In this document: in pieces, positions 32,337 to 36,896 of the stretch
Layout of the letters: the number at the start of each line of letters is the position of its first letter
Numbering within the stretch: position 1 is the stretch's first letter
Assembly (NCBI GenBank): GCA_038257845.1
Contig: JBBSQL010000029.1
Location: forward strand, 1 to 36,896
Source: JAFDXJ01 sp038257845
GTDB taxonomy: Bacteria; Bacteroidota; Bacteroidia; Chitinophagales; Chitinophagaceae
Direction: 5' to 3'
DNA: 36,896 nt
Program-made: the position numbers and the translations under genes
Notes under the pieces: model-generated
What the model saw: the letters and a program-made list of their open reading frames with translations, nothing else
What the model was told of the DNA's origin: nothing
Database searches by the model: none

Positions 32337-32936
32337 ATGAAAAATATAATTCTCGGTTTAGCTGTATTAACAACAGTTTTTGCAGCCTGCAATAATTCAT
32401 CAACAGACACAAAGGACAATACAACCAGTGATGCACAATCAACAAATATGACTGTTGATACATCAGCTAATAAAGTATCAGCAAATGCAGAAACAAAAGC
32501 CACAGTTTCAATAGCTGAAATATTAAGCGATTATTTAAAAATGAAAAATGCGTTTGCAAAAGATAACGATAAAGATGCTGCAGCAGCAGGTAATGAAATG
32601 CTAAAAGCATTTACGAGTTTTAATAAAACTGCACTAACACCGGACCAGGCAAAGATTTACAATGATATAGCAGATGATGCCAGCGAACATGCAGAACATA
32701 TCGGCGCAAATGCAGGTAATATAAAACATCAACGGGAGCATTTTGAAATGCTGAGCAAAGACATTTACGCATTGGTAAAAACATTCGGGGGAGGTCAAAA
32801 ATTGTATTATGATCATTGCCCAATGTATAATGATGGCAAAGGTGCAAACTGGTTAAGCGAAACAAAAGAGATTTCCAACCCGTACTTAGGTAAAGCAATG
32901 CCCACTTGTGGTACAGTAAAAGAAGAATTAAAGTAA
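32337..32936 (+). CDS. DUF3347 lipoprotein (copy 2)
   Basis: 199 residues. The N-terminus MKNIILGLAVLTTVFAACNN carries a lipobox with Cys18, so this copy is membrane-tethered. A Ser/Thr/Asp-rich linker (19-55) precedes the DUF3347 domain: ILSDYLKMKNAFAKDNDKDAAAAGNEMLKAF, HQREHFEMLSKDIYALVK, and YYDHCPMYNDGKGANWLSETKEISNPYLGKAMPTCGTV. The same CPM/TCG layout as copy 1 is kept. It is followed after 4 bases by the haem-binding-domain gene, so they are co-transcribed. Confidence 0.86.
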   Translation: MKNIILGLAVLTTVFAACNNSSTDTKDNTTSDAQSTNMTVDTSANKVSANAETKATVSIAEILSDYLKMKNAFAKDNDKDAAAAGNEMLKAFTSFNKTALTPDQAKIYNDIADDASEHAEHIGANAGNIKHQREHFEMLSKDIYALVKTFGGGQKLYYDHCPMYNDGKGANWLSETKEISNPYLGKAMPTCGTVKEELK

Positions 32937-32940
32937 ACGT

Positions 32941-33405
32941 ATGACTGTTAAAAAGAAAATAGTAATAGGCTTGTTTATTGGCTTTATTGCCATTCAGTTT
33001 ATTCAGCCGGCAAGGAATAAAAGCAATTCCATTTTGCCAACGGATATTGAAAAAATTGTAGCAGTGCCGGCAAATGTTTCAGGTATATTAAAAACATCCT
33101 GTAATGATTGCCATAGTAACAACACGCAATATCCCTGGTATTCTTCTATACAGCCCGGGGCATGGATAATGGCATCGCATATAAAAAATGGCAAAGCGAT
33201 GCTAAACTTCAGCCAGTTTGGTGAACTGTCTAACCGTAAACAACAAAGCAAATTACAGGAATTAATAAACCAGTTAAAAGATGATGAAATGCCTATATTA
33301 TCCTATAAGTTGATTCACCGAAATGCAGATTTAACGCCTGCGCAAAAAACTATACTAATGAATTGGGCAGCATCGGCAAAAGATAGTCTTTCAGCAAACA
33401 ATTAA
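32941..33405 (+). CDS. Haem-binding-domain protein (Haem_bd family)
   Basis: 154 residues. One N-terminal hydrophobic segment (about 6-22) acts as signal or anchor. CNDCH (the CxxCH haem-attachment motif) occurs in KTSCNDCHSNNTQYPWYSSIQPG, followed by helices ending LTPAQKTILMNWA, the usual Haem_bd layout. It is predicted to carry one covalent haem in the periplasm. Proteins of this family often accompany DUF3347 and metal-efflux genes in Bacteroidota; an electron-transfer or metal-redox role is inferred. It starts 4 bases after the DUF3347 lipoprotein. Confidence 0.85.
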   Translation: MTVKKKIVIGLFIGFIAIQFIQPARNKSNSILPTDIEKIVAVPANVSGILKTSCNDCHSNNTQYPWYSSIQPGAWIMASHIKNGKAMLNFSQFGELSNRKQQSKLQELINQLKDDEMPILSYKLIHRNADLTPAQKTILMNWAASAKDSLSANN

Positions 33406-33413
33406 ACAACAAC

Positions 33414-33585
33414 ATGGAACAGCAAAATCATAATAAACATAATATAGGTTTTAAGTTGGAGGAGTAAAACTTGAGTAATGCCAACGCAAATAAACAGGAA
33501 CGAGCCGCACGAATGTCCCAAACGAGGAATGCATTTGAAAGAAAAATTAGATGAAATTAAGATATTAGAAGCTAAAGGCAAATAA
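33414..33585 (+). pseudogene. Decayed heavy-metal-binding-domain (CPM..CPxCGM) gene
   Basis: The region begins with a plausible His/Asn-rich start (MEQQNHNKHN at 33414) that soon hits TAA at 33465-33467. In another frame, 33466-33585 reads KT-stop-VMPTQINRNEPHECPKRGMHL... and ends at TAA 33583-33585. The spacing matches the module YTCPMHPE...EPGKCPKCGMDL exactly, with the first Cys codon turned to TGA, the metal-binding His lost and the second Cys of CPxC replaced by Arg. A frameshift, a nonsense codon and lost ligands together show a dead gene. It sits where an intact copper protein would be expected. Confidence 0.65.
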
Positions 33586-33607
33586 GTGGATATGGCAGGT
33601 GAAATAA

Positions 33608-33796
33608 AATTATTTTTTACGTAAAAATAATTTCAACCTCTATGCTGGAATTCAGAATGGCTTTTATAAAAATGGTGAATATGATGTACATTAATTGGAA
33701 CAATATGGAATGGCTGATATGCCTGAGATTGACACAGAGCGAAGTATTGCCTATACCCCAGGCTGTAATTGTTGCAAAACAAAAAACACAATAAGT
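33608..33796 (+). other. Open in-frame segment broken by a stop, upstream of the membrane protein
   Basis: In the same frame as the downstream membrane protein, 33608-33691 is open (NFNLYAGIQNGFYKNGEYDVH), a TAA occupies 33692-33694, and the frame then continues without stop (LEQYGMADMPEIDTE, TPGCNCCKTKNTIS) into the membrane protein. The composition looks protein-like, with a CNCC cysteine cluster. It may be the remains of a second small metal-binding gene or an N-terminal extension. I recognise no family. Confidence 0.4.
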
Positions 33797-34348
33797 ATGG
33801 ACTATTTAAGTTTCTCCGTTTTTATTATTCCGTCAGCAGCTTTACTGCTTTTGATGATTCTTGTTATTCATTTAAAGAAAAAGGCAGGGGATCAGCAGAC
33901 CTTTATGCATCTTTTATGGAGCATCGTAGTGTACTCATTCATACTTCATTTCACATGGGAGATGTTGCAGATGCCCTTGTTCCTTAACATGTCTCCGGGT
34001 TGGCAATCTACCCTTTTTTGTACACTTGCGTCTGTAGCAGATACAATCATGGTGCTTTTAATCTATTATGGGTTTGCATTGTTGTATAATGATAGTTTGT
34101 GGATGAACAGGCCAGGACTCAACCAGTTGATGATACTTGTATTCGCTGGTGGTGCTGGTGCTGCGCTGGCTGAACTGCGGCATATTGATTTGGGTACCTG
34201 GATTTATTCAACATATATGCCAATCATACCGGGTTTAAAAGTGGGCCTGGTTCCAGTAATACAGTTTATGTTTTTGCCTGCTGTTATTTATTTTTTGGCA
34301 TTAAGTTTCAATCAGAAAAAATTAAATCAATCCGAACATAAAAAATAA
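33797..34348 (+). CDS. Polytopic membrane protein of the copper cluster
   Basis: 183 residues from the ATG at 33797, which puts the first membrane helix (FSVFIIPSAALLLLMILVIHL) at the N-terminus. In-frame starts at 33695 (TTG), 33710 and 33719 would add up to 34 residues including a CNCC motif. About five hydrophobic segments are visible, with conserved-looking HFTWEMLQMPLFLNM, ADTIMVLLIYYGFAL, GGAGAALAELRHIDLGTW and MPIIPGLKVGLVPVIQF. I recall similar uncharacterised membrane proteins near metal-resistance genes in Bacteroidota. The function is unknown; the Met, His and Glu residues in helices could bind metal. Confidence 0.65.
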   Translation: MDYLSFSVFIIPSAALLLLMILVIHLKKKAGDQQTFMHLLWSIVVYSFILHFTWEMLQMPLFLNMSPGWQSTLFCTLASVADTIMVLLIYYGFALLYNDSLWMNRPGLNQLMILVFAGGAGAALAELRHIDLGTWIYSTYMPIIPGLKVGLVPVIQFMFLPAVIYFLALSFNQKKLNQSEHKK

Positions 34349-34386
34349 TTGATAACATTAAAATTAAAAGATGAAAAAAGCAACTT

Positions 34387-34470
34387 CAATGGGCAATGGG
34401 CAAGCAAGAGGCAATGTGTTCCCGTTTGCTAATTGCCTGTTGCTAATTGCCAATTACTAATTTCTAATCG
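34387..34470. repeat. Cluster of short direct and inverted AATTGCC/AATGGGC repeats
   Basis: AATGGGC occurs twice in tandem (34388-34401). TTGCTAATTGCC occurs twice (34426-34437 and 34440-34451). GGCAAT at 34410-34415 is the inverse of ATTGCC in the second set, so the whole can fold on itself. Such degenerate intergenic repeats are frequent in Bacteroidota. It separates the membrane-protein gene from the RND pump gene. Confidence 0.6.
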
Positions 34471-34491
34471 CTGAATAATAAAATAAACAAC

Positions 34492-35775
34492 ATGATTCCT
34501 AAATTAATTTCATGGTCCTTAAGAAACAGATATTTTGTTTTGGCCATAGCAATAGGCTTGTTTGTCTGGGGAATATTTGCAGTGCAAAAAAATCCAATTG
34601 ATGCCATACCTGACCTTTCAGAAAACCAGGTAATTGTATTTACCGAATGGACCGGTCAAAGTCCACAGATCATGGAAGACCAGGTTACATTTCCCCTGGT
34701 ATCGAACCTCCAGGGAATACCTAAAGTAAAGAATATAAGAGGAACTTCTATGTTTGGGATGAGCTTCGTGTATGTGATTTTTGATGATGATGTAGATATT
34801 TATTGGGCGCGGACCCGAGTATTGGAGAGATTAAATTATGCTCAACGCTTACTTCCACCAAATGTCACACCTACGCTTGGCCCGGACGGAACAGGTGTCG
34901 GTCACATCCTTTGGTACACATTGGATGCAAAAAAATTAGACCTTGGAGAACAAAGAGCTTTACAGGACTGGTATATAAAATTCGCGTTGCAAACAGTTCC
35001 CGGCGTCGCGGAGATTGCTTCCTTTGGTGGCTTTGAAAAGCAATACCAGATAGTCGTTGATCCATTAAAATTGCAGTATTATAACATCTCTCTGATGGAT
35101 GTAATGAACAAAGTGAAAGCTAATAACAATGATGTAGGTGGAAGAAAATTTGAGATGAGTGACATGGCTTATATCATTCGTGGATTAGGTTATATAAAGA
35201 ATAAAGAAGACATCGAAAATATAGGTATAGCCAATAATAAGGGCATACCTGTGCGCGTAAAAGATATAGCCACTGTTCAAATGGGTGGCGATGAAAGGCT
35301 TGGAATTTTTGATAATAATGGCGAAGGAGAAGTTGTTGGAGGCATCGTCGTAATGCGTTATGGAGAGAATGCCGATAAAGTAATCCATGCCGTAAAGGCC
35401 CGAATGAAGGAGGTGGAAAAAGGTTTGCCGGAAGGAGTACATTTTAAATTCGCTTATGACCGTAGTACTTTAATAGAAGCCGCTGTAGCTAATATCAAAA
35501 GCAAATTGATAGAGGAAATGATAGCCGTTTCGCTGGTCGTCCTACTTTTTTTATTCCACTGGCGCAGTGCAGTGAATATAATTATTCAAATACCTATCAC
35601 AATTGCCATCAGTTTTATATTGCTGAATGCGTTTGGTCTTTCATCAAATATTATGTCACTGACTGGAATTGCGCTGGCTATCGGAGTTATAGTAGACAAC
35701 GGAATTATCATGTCAGAAAATGCCTATCACAATTTATCTGAATGGCAAAATGACCCTGCCAATAAATTAAAATGA
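34492..35775 (+). CDS. CusA/CzcA-type RND efflux pump, N-terminal half
   Basis: 427 residues ending at TGA 35773-35775. It carries the first membrane helix (about 13-30), NPIDAIPDLSENQVIVFTEW, the first periplasmic porter domain (MFGMSFVYVIFDDDVDIYWARTRV), and helices 2-4 with GIALAIGVIVDNGIIMSENA. This is the heavy-metal (HME) RND class. It stops in the cytosolic loop after helix 4, about 40% of the ~1,040-residue family length. The rest follows in another frame that begins at 35772, in an ATGA overlap. A single missing A near 35770 would join them. As read, this is a split gene. The usual partners CusB and CusC are not in the window. Confidence 0.88.
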   Translation: MIPKLISWSLRNRYFVLAIAIGLFVWGIFAVQKNPIDAIPDLSENQVIVFTEWTGQSPQIMEDQVTFPLVSNLQGIPKVKNIRGTSMFGMSFVYVIFDDDVDIYWARTRVLERLNYAQRLLPPNVTPTLGPDGTGVGHILWYTLDAKKLDLGEQRALQDWYIKFALQTVPGVAEIASFGGFEKQYQIVVDPLKLQYYNISLMDVMNKVKANNNDVGGRKFEMSDMAYIIRGLGYIKNKEDIENIGIANNKGIPVRVKDIATVQMGGDERLGIFDNNGEGEVVGGIVVMRYGENADKVIHAVKARMKEVEKGLPEGVHFKFAYDRSTLIEAAVANIKSKLIEEMIAVSLVVLLFLFHWRSAVNIIIQIPITIAISFILLNAFGLSSNIMSLTGIALAIGVIVDNGIIMSENAYHNLSEWQNDPANKLK

Positions 35776-36896
35776 AAATGAAAAGATTTCTCAAAAAAAT
35801 AGTACCAAAAAGGAATTACTTAAAAATACCGGAAGACGTAAGAATGCGAATTATTGAAAGCTCGTGTAAGCAGGTTTCAAGAGGCGTATTTTTCTCAACT
35901 GTCATTATTGTGGCCTCATTTCTTCCTATATTTTTACTCACCGGCCAGGAAGGAAAACTATTTGGGCCATTAGCTTATACTAAAACCTTTATCGTAGCGA
36001 TTGATGCCATCCTGGTTTTGACACTTACCCCGGTGTTGATTTCCTTCTTTTTAAAAGGAAAATTTACCCCGGAATCTGCCAACCCGCTCAATAGAGGATT
36101 ACGGAAAATATATGAACCAATCATCCGCTTCTGTATTAAATGGAGAAAAACGACACTGGCTATCAACATCATCGCATTATTAATAAGTATTCCGCTTATT
36201 ATGAGTCTTGGCCGTGAATTCATGCCACCTTTGGATGAGGGTTCTATATTGTTTATGCCTGTTACGATGCCCGATGTTTCTAATGCGGAAGTGAAAAGAA
36301 TTTTACAGGTTCAGGATAAGATTATTGCTTCAGTTCCGGAAGTAAAAAATGTATTGGGTAAAGCCGGAAGGGCCAATACAGCGACCGATAATTCACCGAT
36401 CAGTATGATAGAAACCATTATTTTATTAAAACCAAAATCTGAATGGAGAGCCGGCATAACAAAGGAAGATATTGTAAATGAACTCAACAGTAAACTACAA
36501 ATTCCCGGTGTGACCAACGGATGGACACAGCCTATTATTAATCGTATCAACATGTTGTCAACGGGTATCCGAACTGATGTAGGCGTAAAAGTTTATGGAC
36601 AAAATTTAGATACTATTTATGCTTTTGCGCAAAAGGTGAAAAATGAATTGCAGGGAATAAATGGAGTGAAAGATTTGTATGTAGAACCAATTACGGGCGG
36701 AAAATATATTGATATAAAAATAAAGCGTGATGAAATAAGCCGTTATGGTTTAAGTGTAGATGATGTAAATGCAGTGGTACAAAGCGCTTTGGGCGGCATG
36801 AAACTAACTACTACGATTGAAGGCCGCCAACGTTTTTCAGTGAATGCCCGTTATGCACAGGATTTCAGAGATAACATGGAAGCTTTAAAAAATTTA
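35772..36896 (+). CDS. CusA/CzcA-type RND efflux pump, C-terminal half (runs off the window)
   Basis: An open frame of 375 codons from the ATG at 35772 to the last base, with no stop. It begins MKMKRFLKKIVPKRNYLK, then continues exactly where the upstream half ends: IIESSCKQVSRGVFFSTVII, SFLPIFLLTGQEGKLFGPLAYTKTF (helices 5-6), LGREFMPPLDEGSILFMPVT, and the second periplasmic porter region with NMLSTGIRTDVGVKVYG and KIKRDEISRYGLSVDDVN. These are HME-RND signatures for Cu/Ag-type pumps. The start overlaps the upstream stop by 4 nt, which allows translational coupling. Either a two-part pump or a frameshifted single gene. Confidence 0.85.
   Translation, partial: MKMKRFLKKIVPKRNYLKIPEDVRMRIIESSCKQVSRGVFFSTVIIVASFLPIFLLTGQEGKLFGPLAYTKTFIVAIDAILVLTLTPVLISFFLKGKFTPESANPLNRGLRKIYEPIIRFCIKWRKTTLAINIIALLISIPLIMSLGREFMPPLDEGSILFMPVTMPDVSNAEVKRILQVQDKIIASVPEVKNVLGKAGRANTATDNSPISMIETIILLKPKSEWRAGITKEDIVNELNSKLQIPGVTNGWTQPIINRINMLSTGIRTDVGVKVYGQNLDTIYAFAQKVKNELQGINGVKDLYVEPITGGKYIDIKIKRDEISRYGLSVDDVNAVVQSALGGMKLTTTIEGRQRFSVNARYAQDFRDNMEALKNL

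Overview
The window is AT-rich chromosomal DNA from a Bacteroidota bacterium, most likely a member of the Chitinophagaceae or a close relative. The evidence is a type IX secretion (T9SS) type-B sorting domain, several Bacteroidota-restricted families (DUF4290, DUF5606, DUF3078, DUF4251, DUF3347, HYC_CC_PP), and -7 promoter elements of the TAnnTTTG type close to many start codons. There is no CRISPR array, prophage, transposase or rRNA operon. All assignments come from reading the sequence, with no database search.

Layout. 1-2466: the start of an lpxD-like gene (minus strand), a short promoter-hairpin-terminator unit that runs into the start codon of an rluE-like pseudouridine synthase, a GNAT acetyltransferase gene broken by one stop codon, and a small secreted protein. 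2476-5650 (minus strand): a two-gene operon of a RecQ-type helicase fused to a phosphoribosyltransferase and a DprA-like protein, 1 nt apart. This is the best candidate for an uncharacterised DNA-processing or defence module. 5890-16736: housekeeping and envelope genes (pheS, a large T9SS cargo protein, DUF4290, a PepSY-like secreted protein, an alpha/beta hydrolase, an ACP phosphodiesterase-like protein, asparagine synthetase, a Cys/Met-metabolism PLP enzyme). 16758-17713: a probable insertion carrying one membrane-anchored gene, flanked by a 9-bp direct repeat. 17708-19284: a TIGR02757 protein, a small partner gene and an Lrp/AsnC regulator.

19411-19608 holds a striking 162-nt tRNA-like RNA followed by a strong terminator. 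It has acceptor, D and T arms of class II tRNA type, an anticodon loop that could hardly decode, and an enormous variable arm. 19659-27858 carries a cyanophycinase-like peptidase, DUF4251 and DUF3078 envelope proteins, an APH-fold kinase, an M3 peptidase, DUF5606, a GH109-like oxidoreductase and trmB.

27882-36896 is a copper-handling cluster: an AraC-type regulator with an N-terminal CxxC heavy-metal domain, a CPC-motif P1B ATPase, a His-rich HYC_CC_PP protein, two DUF3347 proteins, a haem-binding-domain protein, a decayed heavy-metal-binding-domain gene, a polytopic membrane protein and a CusA-type RND pump. The pump gene is split into two overlapping frames and runs off the end of the window. 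Together these genes would sense copper, export it from the cytosol and handle it in the periplasm. The cluster carries signs of decay and long inverted repeats between genes.
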